From assembly GCA_900068845.1 (NCBI GenBank), contig CEFQ01000005.1, forward strand, positions 124,001 to 188,000: a stretch of DNA of 64,000 nt. The letters are read 5' to 3'. Source of the stretch: Enterobacter ludwigii (lineage in GTDB: Bacteria; Pseudomonadota; Gammaproteobacteria; Enterobacterales; Enterobacteriaceae). The translations under genes and the position numbers were made by a program. This document shows positions 55,915 through 64,000 of the stretch, piece after piece (the first letter of the stretch is position 1; each line of letters begins with the position of its first letter). The notes beneath the pieces were generated by a model that saw only the letters and a program-made list of their open reading frames with translations, had not been told where the DNA came from and searched no databases.

Positions 55915-57981
55915 ATGAACAACGTCAAAACCAGTGTTACCTGGTTAGCGGTGGCGTTAGTTGGCGCGGGCGCCTTTGCCATGCTGGCCCTCAGCCGTGG
56001 CGAACACGTCAACGCTGTCTGGCTGGTGATTGCCTCTGTCGCCTGCTACAGCATTGCCTATCGCTTTTACAGCCTGTTTATCTCTAAACGTATTTTTGAG
56101 CTGGATGACCGTCGCCGTACGCCGGCGGAGCGTTTAAGCGACGGCCTCGATTATGTACCCACCAATAAATGGGTGCTGTTTGGCCACCACTTTGCAGCGA
56201 TTGCGGGTGCGGGCCCGTTGGTTGGCCCGATCCTCGCGGCGCAAATGGGCTTTTTGCCTGGCACCATCTGGATTTTGGTCGGCGTGATGTTTGCTGGCGC
56301 GGTGCAGGACTTCCTGATTCTGTTTATCTCGACCCGCCGTGACGGCCGCTCGCTTGGCGAGATGGCGCGTCAGGAACTGGGTTCGTTCGCCGGTGTGGTC
56401 ACCATGCTGGGCGCACTGGGCGTGATGATCATCATTCTCTCGGCGCTGGCTTTGGTGGTAGTGAAGGCGCTGGCCAACAGTCCGTGGGGCTTGTTTACTA
56501 TTGCCGCGACCATTCCGATTGCGCTGTTTATGGGCGTGTATATGCGTTTCCTGCGCCCGGGTAAAATCGCGGAAGTATCGATCATCGGCTTTGTGCTGAT
56601 GATGGCGGCAATCATCTACGGCGGCAACGTGGCAGCCGATCCCTATTGGGGCCCGCTGTTCACGCTGAAAGGCACGGAGTTGACGTGGGTGCTGGTAATC
56701 TACGGTTTTATCGCCTCTTCGCTGCCAGTGTGGCTGCTGCTGGCACCGCGCGATTATCTCTCCACCTTCCTGAAAATCGGCGTCATCATCGGCCTGGCGA
56801 TCGGCATTCTGTTTGCCATGCCTGAGATGAAGATGCCTGCAGTGACCAAATTTATTGATGGCACTGGGCCGGTGTTCTCCGGTGCGCTATTCCCGTTCCT
56901 GTTTATCACCATCGCCTGTGGCGCGATTTCGGGTTTCCATGCGCTGGTCTCAAGCGGCACCACACCGAAGTTGGTCGAGCGCGAAAGTCATATCCGCTTT
57001 ATCGGCTATGGCGCAATGCTGATGGAATCGTTCGTGGCGATTATGGCGCTGATTTGCGCTTCAGTGCTCGATCCGGGCGTCTACTTTGCCATGAACTCAC
57101 CCGCAGCATTGATTGGTACCACGGTCGAAAGTGCTTCGCAGGCAATTAACGGCTGGGGCTTTGTGGTAACACCAGAGATGCTAAGTGGTATTGCGCGAGA
57201 CGTTGGCGAAAGCACTATTCTTTCGCGTGCCGGTGGCGCACCCACCTTCGCGGTGGGCATGGCGCATATCATCACCGACGTGTTTAACAGCCGCGCGATG
57301 ATGGCGTTCTGGTACCATTTTGCCATTCTGTTTGAAGCACTGTTTATTCTGACCGCTGTTGATGCCGGTACTCGCGCCTGTCGCTTTATGGTGCAGGATC
57401 TGGTGGGCACTGTAGTGCCGTCGATGGCCAATAACCGTTCATGGTTGGGCAATATGGCGGGCACCACCGTCGCTGTTGCGGGCTGGGGGTTCTTCGTCTA
57501 TCAGGGCGTCGTCGATCCATTAGGCGGCATTAATACCCTGTGGCCGCTGTTTGGTATCGGTAACCAGATGCTGGCGTCGATGGCGCTGATACTCGGCACC
57601 GTGGTGCTGTTTAAAATGAAGAAGCAGCGTTACGCGTGGGTGACGATTATTCCCACCGCCTGGTTGTTTATTACCTCAATGACCGCTGGCTGGCAGAAGA
57701 TCTTCCATGAGAAGCCGTCGATTGGTTTCCTTGCACAGGCCAACAAGTTCCGCAAAGGGATTGATGAAGGTATCGTCATCGCGCCCGCCAAAACCGTCGC
57801 CGACATGCAAACCATCGTCTTCAGCAATCAAATTAACGCGGCCCTGTGCGCCTTCTTTATGCTGGTGGCCGTGACTATGCTGGTGGCAGCGTTCTTTGTG
57901 ATTCGTCGTGCGCTCAATAGTGCGCTGCCAACCACCCATGAATCCGAGATCTCACTGCGTAAAGAGGTGCGAAATGTCTGA
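55915..57981 (+). CDS. cstA: CstA-family peptide/pyruvate transporter
   Basis: A 688-residue polytopic permease (E. coli CstA 701, BtsT 716) with about 16-18 helices. The hallmarks FGHHFAAIAGAGPLVGPILA, GAVQDFLILFISTRRDG and FLFITIACGAISGFHALVSSGTTPK are present. CstA and BtsT import pyruvate and perhaps peptides on carbon starvation; similarity is a little greater to CstA (YRFYSLFIS, GLDYVPT, WVTIIPTAWL). AAGGAG lies 8 bases before the ATG. Translationally coupled to a DUF466 gene, as cstA-ybdD and btsT-yjiX. In E. coli cstA is elsewhere. Confidence 0.92.
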   Translation: MNNVKTSVTWLAVALVGAGAFAMLALSRGEHVNAVWLVIASVACYSIAYRFYSLFISKRIFELDDRRRTPAERLSDGLDYVPTNKWVLFGHHFAAIAGAGPLVGPILAAQMGFLPGTIWILVGVMFAGAVQDFLILFISTRRDGRSLGEMARQELGSFAGVVTMLGALGVMIIILSALALVVVKALANSPWGLFTIAATIPIALFMGVYMRFLRPGKIAEVSIIGFVLMMAAIIYGGNVAADPYWGPLFTLKGTELTWVLVIYGFIASSLPVWLLLAPRDYLSTFLKIGVIIGLAIGILFAMPEMKMPAVTKFIDGTGPVFSGALFPFLFITIACGAISGFHALVSSGTTPKLVERESHIRFIGYGAMLMESFVAIMALICASVLDPGVYFAMNSPAALIGTTVESASQAINGWGFVVTPEMLSGIARDVGESTILSRAGGAPTFAVGMAHIITDVFNSRAMMAFWYHFAILFEALFILTAVDAGTRACRFMVQDLVGTVVPSMANNRSWLGNMAGTTVAVAGWGFFVYQGVVDPLGGINTLWPLFGIGNQMLASMALILGTVVLFKMKKQRYAWVTIIPTAWLFITSMTAGWQKIFHEKPSIGFLAQANKFRKGIDEGIVIAPAKTVADMQTIVFSNQINAALCAFFMLVAVTMLVAAFFVIRRALNSALPTTHESEISLRKEVRNV

Positions 57982-58270
57982 GTCCATTTATCATTGGAGA
58001 AAACCGACCGGCGCATGGCAGATTCAGCAGTGCTTACCAATCGCACCCGCAGCATCTGGGCAAAATCTTACGCGCTGGCAGCGCATCTGGCAGGGTTTGC
58101 AGCAAAGTTTTCGTTTAATGGTCGGCGTTCATGACTATCAAACTTATCTGAAGCATATGCGTGAACATCATCCAACTCTCGCCCCGATGGATGAGCGCGC
58201 TTTTCACCGTCATTGCCTCGATGCACGCTTTCCCAGCCAGGCCGGAAAACTGGGTAAGTGCCCGTGCTAA
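57974..58270 (+). CDS. YbdD/YjiX-like DUF466 protein, long form
   Basis: A 98-residue protein whose second half is the DUF466 core (LMVGVHDYQTYLKHMREHHP, then PMDERAFHRHCLDARF and a terminal GKCPC). E. coli YbdD and YjiX have about 65-67 residues; the additional 30-35 N-terminal residues here (WRKPTGAWQIQQCLPIAP) are unusual. The start overlaps the cstA stop by 8 bp. DUF466 partners are reported to be needed for full pyruvate uptake by CstA/BtsT. Confidence 0.85.
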   Translation: MSESIYHWRKPTGAWQIQQCLPIAPAASGQNLTRWQRIWQGLQQSFRLMVGVHDYQTYLKHMREHHPTLAPMDERAFHRHCLDARFPSQAGKLGKCPC

Positions 58271-58278
58271 AACACTTC

Positions 58279-58301
58279 AGCCCCGCTTGTCGGGGCTTTT
58301 T
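58279..58301 (+). terminator. Terminator of the cstA-DUF466 operon
   Basis: AGCCCCG/CGGGGCT stem followed by TTTTT, 8 bases after the stop. Confidence 0.92.
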
Positions 58302-58426
58302 CGTGCCATTCTTTAGTAAAAACAAAAATATAATTGAATTGCATCTTGTGCTGGCGCAGGAGGTTGAATACTGTTGCTAAAATAATGAGATACCGCCCGC
58401 TGAGCATTCCCCCGGAGGAAGTTTCC

Positions 58427-60412
58427 ATGACCGATGAACAAGGGCAAACATTGCTATATACCTTGTTTGGCACCACCAGCCCTCATTGGCGTTTAACTTC
58501 AGATAGTGATGCTCTGCATTTTGCCGAAGATGAGAACGCGAACACCAACATGGCGGTTCCGCTTACTCCCGCACAAGCCAGTTTATTACGTGCGATGACG
58601 GTCATTACCTCAAGTATTAACCTCACGCTGTCGCTGCATGGCGAGCCCGTTCCGATGCATTTCGTCGGCCGCAAAGTCAATCAATCTACCTGGGCAGGCA
58701 CCTCTTCTGCCTGGGGCGATACGTCGGCTGTCGCGCGCGATTTGACGCTAGGCTTGTCGTTCGCAGAACAAGTGGTTTCTGAAGCGAATTCAGTCATTGT
58801 CATTCTCGATCAACGCGGCAACATTCAGCGCTTCAATCGCCTGAGTGAAGAGTACACCGGGCTGAAAGAGCAGGAAGTGATTGGCCGCAACGTATTCCAG
58901 CTGTTTATGACCAAGCAGGAAGCGCAGGCGTCACGCCGCAATATCACCGGTTTCTTCCGTGAAGGCAGTTCTTACGAAGTTGAGCGCTGGATAAAAACCC
59001 GTAAAGGTCAGCGACTGTTTCTGTTTCGTAATAAGTTCGTTCACAGCGGTAGCGGAAAAAATGAAATTTTCCTCATCTGTTCAGGAACCGACATTACTGA
59101 AGAGCGCCGAGCTCAGGAACGCCTACGCGTGTTGGCCAATACCGATACGGTGACCGGCTTACCTAATCGCAATGCTATTCATCAGCAGATTAGTCTGGCA
59201 CTGGAGATGGCGAATGGCAGTCAAACCGGCGTGGTTTACCTTGATTTAGACAATTTTAAGAAGGTGAACGACGCTTACGGCCATATGTTTGGCGATCAGC
59301 TGCTGCAAGCCGTGTCACTGGCGATTCTCAGCTGCCTGGGCAAAGACCAGACGCTGGCGCGCCTTGGCGGGGATGAGTTTGTGGTGCTGGCGGAACACAC
59401 CAGCCAGGCGGCGCTCGAAGCGATGGCATCGCGCATTCTCGAGCGCCTGCGTCAGCCGTTCCGTATCGGCCTGATCGAGGTTTACAGCGGATGCTCACTT
59501 GGTATCGCCCTTGCCCCGCTACATGGCGAGGACCGCGAAAGCTTGATTCGGAATGCCGATACCGCGATGTATCACGCCAAAGAGAATGGACGCGGCAAAT
59601 TCTGCGTGTTCGCTAACGAAATGAATCAGCGTGTGTTTGAGTATCTTTGGCTCGATACCAACCTGCGCAAAGCACTCGAACTGGATCATCTGGTGGTGCA
59701 TTACCAGCCGAAGCTCAATGCCGAGGGCGACGTGCTGAGCGCTGAGGCACTGGTGCGCTGGAATTCACCAGAACGCGGTTTGGTGCCGCCGGGTGATTTT
59801 ATCTCGTATGCCGAAGAATCCGGTTTGATTGTGCCTTTGGGCCGCTGGGTGATGCTCAATGTGCTGCAGCAGGTTATTAAATGGCGCAGCGAAGGCATCT
59901 ATCTGCGCGTCGCGGTTAATGTCTCCGCTAAGCAACTGATTGATCAAAGCATTTACACTGACCTGAAGCAGGCGCTGAATGAAGCTGGGCTGAATGATTG
60001 TCCGATTGATATCGAACTAACAGAAAGCTGTTTAATCGAGAATGAGGCCGGCGCGCTGATGCTGATGAAACAGTTCCAGGAACTGGGTGCGCAAATTCAT
60101 CTTGATGATTTTGGTACCGGTTACTCCTCGCTGTCCCAGCTGGCGCGTATCCCTATTGATGCCATTAAACTGGATCAGAGTTTTGTGCGTAATATCAACA
60201 AGCAACCTGTTGCGCAGTCGCTGGTCCGTGCGATTGTCGCGGTTGCCAAAGCCCTTAAGCTGCAGGTGATTGCCGAAGGCATTGAAACTAAAGCTGAAGA
60301 GAAGTTTGTGATGGCCAACGGTGTCGATGGGCGTCAAGGTTATTATTATGCAAAACCAATGCCCGCAGAACAGCTCGGGCATTGGCTGGCTAAGCATCCT
60401 GCCCGCGTTTAA
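58427..60412 (+). CDS. rpfR: RpfR (PdeR/YciR orthologue), FI-PAS-GGDEF-EAL signal receptor
   Basis: A 661-residue cytoplasmic protein, same length as E. coli PdeR. An N-terminal FI-like domain (about 1-95), PAS (about 112-225), GGDEF with intact GGDEF (314-318) and no RxxD inhibitory site, and EAL with intact EAL (440-442) plus DDFGTGYSSL. Both cyclic-di-GMP domains look active. Next to rpfF this is the RpfR receptor: in Burkholderia and Cronobacter the PAS binds BDSF, raising phosphodiesterase activity, and FI binds RpfF. The ATG 58427 with GGAGG upstream was chosen over a longer frame. E. coli also has pdeR beside rnb, but no rpfF. Confidence 0.92.
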   Translation: MTDEQGQTLLYTLFGTTSPHWRLTSDSDALHFAEDENANTNMAVPLTPAQASLLRAMTVITSSINLTLSLHGEPVPMHFVGRKVNQSTWAGTSSAWGDTSAVARDLTLGLSFAEQVVSEANSVIVILDQRGNIQRFNRLSEEYTGLKEQEVIGRNVFQLFMTKQEAQASRRNITGFFREGSSYEVERWIKTRKGQRLFLFRNKFVHSGSGKNEIFLICSGTDITEERRAQERLRVLANTDTVTGLPNRNAIHQQISLALEMANGSQTGVVYLDLDNFKKVNDAYGHMFGDQLLQAVSLAILSCLGKDQTLARLGGDEFVVLAEHTSQAALEAMASRILERLRQPFRIGLIEVYSGCSLGIALAPLHGEDRESLIRNADTAMYHAKENGRGKFCVFANEMNQRVFEYLWLDTNLRKALELDHLVVHYQPKLNAEGDVLSAEALVRWNSPERGLVPPGDFISYAEESGLIVPLGRWVMLNVLQQVIKWRSEGIYLRVAVNVSAKQLIDQSIYTDLKQALNEAGLNDCPIDIELTESCLIENEAGALMLMKQFQELGAQIHLDDFGTGYSSLSQLARIPIDAIKLDQSFVRNINKQPVAQSLVRAIVAVAKALKLQVIAEGIETKAEEKFVMANGVDGRQGYYYAKPMPAEQLGHWLAKHPARV

Positions 60413-60427
60413 CGCTGGTCTGCGAGA

Positions 60428-61294
60428 TTAACCGGCTTTGCGCAAGGATGCGCTATGACGGTTCTGCAGTTGTACCAGTCGTTCCATGTAAGCAATGTCT
60501 TTTGGCTCCAGTGTGAAGGCATAGTCAACCCAATCCTCCGTGATATCCATCAGCTCGGCGCGTGATAACTGCAATACGCGCTGACGCGCTTTCAGCATCG
60601 CACGCACGCCGTTGAGCTTCGGCCGTAACGTATCGATAAAGGTCCGCGTGGTGCGGTAAGCATCGCCGGGCTGGAACACTTTGTCGACCAGACCTCGTGT
60701 TTCATACCATTCCGCGCTGTGCGATTCCCCTTCACAAATCAGCTCTTCGGCCAGCTTCATACCCGATCGACGCGCGACTAAAGAGTAGCCGCCCATGCCC
60801 GGGAACAGGTTGAACGCGATCTCCGGGAACCCCATGCGTGCGCTGTTCTGCGCCAGAATAAAGTGATGCGCTAGCGCCGCTTCAAAGCCGCCGCCCAGCG
60901 CACTGCCTTCAATCATTGCCAGCGTGACTGCACCGGTATCGAAACCCCGCGCCGCGGAGTGGATGCAGTCGACGCAGGCTCGCGCATAGGCGCGCAATGC
61001 TTCGCGACGGTTGTTGCGAATGCATTCGACAAAGAAGCGCAAATCGCCGCCGGCATTGAACATCTGTGGCACTAACGATCCCGTCACCCAGAAATCAATC
61101 GGCAAACCGGAACGCTGAGCGGAATAGCTCAGGTTCATGATCTCCTCAATCAGTTCATGGTTGAAACTCGGACGGGGTTGAGCGCGCAGCATCATCCACA
61201 TCGTGCGTCGGCCCTCTTCATAGTAGGCGGCGAGCTGTGTGGTTTGTCCAACTTCGGTGAACAGTCTGCATGTCGGTTGGTTAATTACTGTCAT
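60428..61294 (-). CDS. rpfF: RpfF, DSF-family fatty-acid signal synthase
   Basis: A 288-residue crotonase-fold enzyme. The catalytic pair E138 (ALGGGFEAAL) and E158 (MGFPEIAFNLFPGMGGY) has the same 20-residue spacing as E141/E161 of Xanthomonas RpfF; oxyanion-hole glycines are present. RpfF turns 3-hydroxyacyl-ACP into cis-2-unsaturated fatty acids (BDSF/DSF), diffusible quorum signals. It converges on rpfR with only 15 bases between the stops, the rpfF-rpfR arrangement of Cronobacter and Burkholderia. AGAGGATGAG lies 5-10 bases before the ATG. A 21-bp dyad sits just upstream. Confidence 0.93.
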   Translation of the reverse strand: MTVINQPTCRLFTEVGQTTQLAAYYEEGRRTMWMMLRAQPRPSFNHELIEEIMNLSYSAQRSGLPIDFWVTGSLVPQMFNAGGDLRFFVECIRNNRREALRAYARACVDCIHSAARGFDTGAVTLAMIEGSALGGGFEAALAHHFILAQNSARMGFPEIAFNLFPGMGGYSLVARRSGMKLAEELICEGESHSAEWYETRGLVDKVFQPGDAYRTTRTFIDTLRPKLNGVRAMLKARQRVLQLSRAELMDITEDWVDYAFTLEPKDIAYMERLVQLQNRHSASLRKAG

Positions 61295-61318
61295 TGTCTC
61301 ATCCTCTGTTTATGTTTA

Positions 61319-61339
61319 TGTAGTGCGTTAAACGCTACA
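61319..61339. promoter_or_regulatory. Imperfect dyad in the rpfF leader
   Basis: TGTAGTGCGTTAAACGCTACA: TGTAG/CTACA outer and GCGTT/AACGC inner arms, with a two-base asymmetry, 25-45 bp upstream of the rpfF ATG. Could be an operator or 5'-UTR hairpin. No cognate regulator is apparent in the window. Confidence 0.4.
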
Positions 61340-61439
61340 TCAGCGTAATCCAGAGTGAGGCCAGACCAAATGAGAGATTGATTTATAAAGCAAAATCCAG
61401 AGATATCCCCGACCAGCGGCCGGGGAAGCATTAGCGGGC

Positions 61440-62423
61440 TTACTTAATGGCTGCGCGTTGCCCCACGGCAACATGAGAACGCTTAACGCGTCGCGAATAA
61501 ACGGCGGTGATGATGGGCACAATGACGGAGGTCACAATCACTGACGTGGCGACCAACGCAGTGGCGGCAGGTGCGATCGGTTTAAACTGGGGCAGCATCT
61601 CAGCAATCAACACCGGTGTCGCGACTGCAGCTCCGGCGGTGCTGGAGGCCGCAATCCCGGCAGTACCATCGCCGCCACCGATCAGGCGGTCGGCGATAAT
61701 CAGCGGGATACCGGTGACGATAATGACGGCGACACCGAGCATAATCCCCAGTAAACCCGTTTGTGCAATGACACCCAGGTCAATCGTATTACCCAAGGCG
61801 AAGGCAAAGAACGGAATTAATGTGTGCACCGCTTTGCCAAAGAACTCACGCAGTTCTGGATCCAGGTTACCCAACGCAAAACCGACGATAAACGGCAATA
61901 CCGCGCCAACAAACACGTGCGGCTCGAACGAAGCAATACCCGCGGTGCCGAGAATCACCATCGTCATTAACGGCCCCGACTCCAATGACATCAATACAAA
62001 TGCGCCTGCCTCTTCTTTCGAGCCATATTGCTGCATTATTGAGGCGTACAAGCCGCCATTGGTCATATCCATCGCCGCCACTAAAGCCAATGTGGAGAGT
62101 CCGGCAAACATGCCCACCTCTACACCGTTTTCCGGCATCACACGTGAAGCAATTGCTGCGACAACCCATGCCACCGCAATTTTGGTGAGCACCAGCGTGC
62201 CCGACTTACGCAGCACCGTACCCGTGGCGCTGAGCTTGATGGATGCGCCCATGCAGAAGAACCATACTGCCAGAATCGGAACGGTACCGGTCATTAAGCC
62301 GTTGGTGAAAGAGCCGAAGTATTTACCTGCGCCTGGAAAAAATGTATGGCACAGCGCGCCCAAAAACAGCGGAATGAGCATCATGCCGCCAGGAATCTTA
62401 TCGATTGCACGTTTGATATGCAT
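61440..62423 (-). CDS. kdgT: KdgT, 2-keto-3-deoxygluconate permease
   Basis: A 327-residue inner-membrane symporter (E. coli KdgT 327) with about 10 helices. It begins [20 protein letters not shown] and has [20 protein letters not shown] and [19 protein letters not shown], typical of KdgT. It brings in 2-keto-3-deoxygluconate, a product of pectin/hexuronate breakdown, with H+. A very good KdgR operator lies 111 bp upstream. Strong AAGGT site is 8 bases before the ATG. Confidence 0.94.
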   Translation of the reverse strand: MHIKRAIDKIPGGMMLIPLFLGALCHTFFPGAGKYFGSFTNGLMTGTVPILAVWFFCMGASIKLSATGTVLRKSGTLVLTKIAVAWVVAAIASRVMPENGVEVGMFAGLSTLALVAAMDMTNGGLYASIMQQYGSKEEAGAFVLMSLESGPLMTMVILGTAGIASFEPHVFVGAVLPFIVGFALGNLDPELREFFGKAVHTLIPFFAFALGNTIDLGVIAQTGLLGIMLGVAVIIVTGIPLIIADRLIGGGDGTAGIAASSTAGAAVATPVLIAEMLPQFKPIAPAATALVATSVIVTSVIVPIITAVYSRRVKRSHVAVGQRAAIK

Positions 62424-62533
62424 AATTGTGTCACCTTAACTGAGCCAGAGGGAGGTGCTGTTATGATTTGCCGGATGGCATGGCGAGCAAGATAACGATT
62501 GGTGACGGGGAAAAAAGTGATCGCAAATCCATT

Positions 62534-62552
62534 TATGAAACGCTGTTTTATT
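62534..62552 (-). promoter_or_regulatory. KdgR operator upstream of kdgT
   Basis: TATGAAACGCTGTTTTATT conforms to the KdgR consensus (AATGAAACATTGTTTCATT): the TGAAAC and TGTTT half-sites are both intact. KdgR represses pectin and hexuronate genes until KDG is present. Confidence 0.82.
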
Positions 62553-62611
62553 TTTATTGATAAATCATTTTGCATTTATGATGGGCATCGCCATACCAGA
62601 CGATAAGAACT

Positions 62612-62639
62612 AAATAAAGAAAGGCGCCCACAGGCGCCT
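62612..62639 (-). terminator. Terminator after araD
   Basis: AGGCGCC-CACA-GGCGCCT perfect 7-bp stem; on the minus strand it is followed by TTCTTTATTT, 17 bases after the araD stop. Confidence 0.85.
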
Positions 62640-62655
62640 GAGTGTCCACTGTCGA

Positions 62656-63354
62656 TCAGTTCTGTCCATACCACGCATTTTTACCGTGTTTACGCAGGTA
62701 GTGCAGATCAAGTAGCGTTTGCGAAATCGGCGGTATCTCTGTACGCAGCTGTTCAGTATGCAGCGCCATGTAGGCCACCTCTTCTAAGACCACCGCACTG
62801 TGTACTGCAGCATGCGCATCTTTGCCCCAGGCAAAGGGACCGTGCGAATTGACCAGCGCGGCGGGAATGGCGGTTGGTTCAATACCTTGCTGTGCAAAGG
62901 TCTCGATAATCACCTGTCCGGTGTTCCACTCATATTCCTGTTCAATCTCTTCACGCTTCATCTGACGTGTGCAAGGGATGGTGCCGTAAAAATCATCGGC
63001 GTGGGTGGTTCCAAGCGCGATGATTTCGCGTCCGGCCTGTGCCCAAATGGTAGCGTGACGCGAGTGTGTATGCACGATGCCGCCGATCTCGGGCCAGGCG
63101 AGATAGAGCGCACGATGCGTCGCTGTATCTGAAGACGGACGCATTTTACCTTCAACAACATTCCCGCTTGCGAGGTCAACGACGACCATGTCGTCGCGCT
63201 GCATCTGTTCGTATTTTACGCCGGACGGTTTGATCACCAATAAGCCGCGCTCGCGGTCCACTGCGCTGACATTGCCCCATGTAAAGGTGACCAGGTTATA
63301 GCGAGGTAAATCGAGGTTGGCTTCCAGCACCTGCTGTTTTAACGCTTCCAGCAT
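62656..63354 (-). CDS. araD: L-ribulose-5-phosphate 4-epimerase
   Basis: A 232-residue class II aldolase-fold enzyme (E. coli AraD 231) making D-xylulose-5-phosphate. Metal ligands H95, H97 ([10 protein letters not shown]) and H171 (NSHGPFAWG), and D120, match E. coli numbering. Start 63354 is supported by AGGAGA 7-8 bases upstream. No araA or araB is nearby, so this is an isolated copy with its own terminator; the paralogues UlaF or SgbE are a possibility, though the sequence is nearer AraD ([18 protein letters not shown]). Confidence 0.88.
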   Translation of the reverse strand: MLEALKQQVLEANLDLPRYNLVTFTWGNVSAVDRERGLLVIKPSGVKYEQMQRDDMVVVDLASGNVVEGKMRPSSDTATHRALYLAWPEIGGIVHTHSRHATIWAQAGREIIALGTTHADDFYGTIPCTRQMKREEIEQEYEWNTGQVIIETFAQQGIEPTAIPAALVNSHGPFAWGKDAHAAVHSAVVLEEVAYMALHTEQLRTEIPPISQTLLDLHYLRKHGKNAWYGQN

Positions 63355-63541
63355 GTTTTCTCTCCTGCAATCTGTGATAGCTAAATTGTGCGGAGCAGGC
63401 AGAAAAAACGTTATGGAAGGAATGGCTGTAAAAGCGGCGGAAAGTGGCTGAGGCTGTAAAAGTGTGGGGCAGGATTCGTCCGAATACATGTCAAAACGTG
63501 AATTAAAAGGTCCGTTTTAAAATGACGAGTGAGGCGTAACA

Positions 63542-63551
63542 TCTATACTTA
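63542..63551 (+). promoter_or_regulatory. SigmaS-type -10 of osmB
   Basis: TCTATACTTA exactly fits the sigmaS extended -10 consensus (KCTAYRCTTA), 38 bases before the osmB ATG. osmB is a classical RpoS- and osmotically induced gene in E. coli. Confidence 0.8.
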
Positions 63552-63588
63552 TGGTGTTACCACGCTGTTAACATTCAAGGAGAAGTTA

Positions 63589-63807
63589 ATGACTACAACA
63601 ATGAAGCGCCTTACTGCTGCCATATTGGCAACAACATTAGTTGTCGCTCTGAGCGGCTGCTCAAATTGGTCAAAACGCGACCGAAATACCGCAATTGGTG
63701 CGGGTGCCGGTGCCATTGGTGGTTCAGTGCTGACCAACGGTAGTGGACTCGGAACTGTAGGCGGTGCCGCTGTCGGCGGCATCATCGGCCATCAGATTAG
63801 CAAATAA
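63589..63807 (+). CDS. osmB: OsmB, osmotically inducible lipoprotein
   Basis: A 72-residue outer-membrane lipoprotein, same length as E. coli OsmB. Lipobox LSGC at about 20-23 (after LATTLVVALSGC), then the highly conserved SNWSKRDRNTAIGAGAGAIG and glycine-zipper repeats (GTVGGAAVGGIIGHQ) that could span or pack against a membrane. AAGGAG is 6-8 bases before ATG 63589. A sigmaS -10 precedes it. Confidence 0.96.
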   Translation: MTTTMKRLTAAILATTLVVALSGCSNWSKRDRNTAIGAGAGAIGGSVLTNGSGLGTVGGAAVGGIIGHQISK

Positions 63808-63846
63808 ATTATAATTATCAGGCTACGCAGCGCATCTACTTAATAA

Positions 63847-63869
63847 CGGGCCACTTATAAAGTGGCCCG
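63847..63869. terminator. Bidirectional hairpin between osmB and yciH
   Basis: CGGGCCACTT-ATA-AAGTGGCCCG, perfect 10-bp stem between two convergent genes; U-tracts are weak on both sides. Confidence 0.7.
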
Positions 63870-63876
63870 AACTTAT

Positions 63877-64000
63877 TCAACCACCAGCCAGTTTGACTTT
63901 CATACCTTTGGCTTCCAGCAATGTTTTTATCACATCGCGTTTATCGCCCTGAATCTCAATCACACCATCTTTGACTGCCCCACCGCAACCACACTTTTTC
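63877..64000 (-). CDS. yciH: YciH, SUI1/eIF1-like protein, 5' part outside the window
   Basis: The last about 40 residues are present: KKCGCGGAVKDGVIEIQGDK, then RDVIKTLLEAKGMKVKLAGG and a TGA stop. This is the conserved C-terminal SUI1 fold of E. coli YciH, an eIF1 homologue that influences translation initiation fidelity and stress-time translation. Its position after osmB is also as in E. coli. Confidence 0.95.
   Translation of the reverse strand, partial: KKCGCGGAVKDGVIEIQGDKRDVIKTLLEAKGMKVKLAGG

Noticed and set aside
61507..62439. 310-residue open frame on the plus strand opposite kdgT
   Set aside because: It is the antisense shadow of a well-supported transporter gene; composition (Thr/Pro/Ala-rich) mirrors kdgT codons and there is no ribosome-binding site.

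Overview
The window is a stretch of chromosome from a plant-associated member of the Enterobacterales, most likely Pantoea or a close relative in Erwiniaceae (inferred from synteny, protein similarity and accessory genes; no rRNA or marker gene is present). Almost every gene has a recognisable E. coli counterpart, and local blocks keep the order of the E. coli replication-terminus half: ydgH-ydgI-rstAB, asr-ydgU-ydgD, hrpA/azoR, ydbL-ynbE-ydbH, ldhA-ydbJ-ydbK, ttcA-fnrS-zntB, mppA-mpaA-ycjG-tpx, tyrR-ycjF-ycjX-pspDCBA/pspF, sapABCDF-fabI-yciW, rnb-pdeR, and osmB-yciH.

Layout. 1-8.4 kb: stress and envelope genes around the RstAB two-component system, an M32 carboxypeptidase, the acid-shock gene asr preceded by a good RstA box, and the 26-residue membrane protein YdgU. 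8.7-24 kb: helicase HrpA, azoreductase, the YdbH-YnbE-YdbL envelope-bridge operon, D-lactate dehydrogenase, an MgtC-type protein, pyruvate:flavodoxin oxidoreductase and TtcA. 24-29.8 kb: the anaerobic sRNA FnrS with its FNR site, ZntB, and a murein-peptide recycling cluster (MppA, MpaA, Ala-Glu epimerase) plus thiol peroxidase. 30-33.5 kb: an inserted two-gene glycoside cassette (GPH transporter plus GH31 glycosidase). 33.6-40.6 kb: TyrR and the phage-shock regulon, with a sigma-54 promoter in front of pspA. 40.6-47.3 kb: an iron-responsive RyhB sRNA with two Fur boxes beside the sap transporter operon, then fabI. 47.4-55.7 kb: yciW, a LysR regulator, a PTS IICB permease, a YdeP-type molybdoenzyme and RNase II. 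55.9-64 kb: CstA with its DUF466 partner, a convergent pair of RpfR (FI-PAS-GGDEF-EAL) and RpfF (DSF-family signal synthase), KdgT with a KdgR operator, an isolated AraD, OsmB and the 3' end of yciH.

How the parts work together. RstA is encoded 3 kb upstream of asr, which carries its binding-site motif. RpfF makes a cis-2-unsaturated fatty-acid signal that RpfR is expected to sense, changing cyclic-di-GMP; E. coli keeps only the RpfR orthologue (PdeR). The two sRNAs serve opposite cues, low oxygen (FnrS) and low iron (RyhB). The xyloside cassette, KdgT and AraD point to use of plant cell-wall sugars. I see no prophage, transposase, CRISPR array, tRNA or rRNA; the mobile or repetitive signal is limited to short intergenic palindromes.
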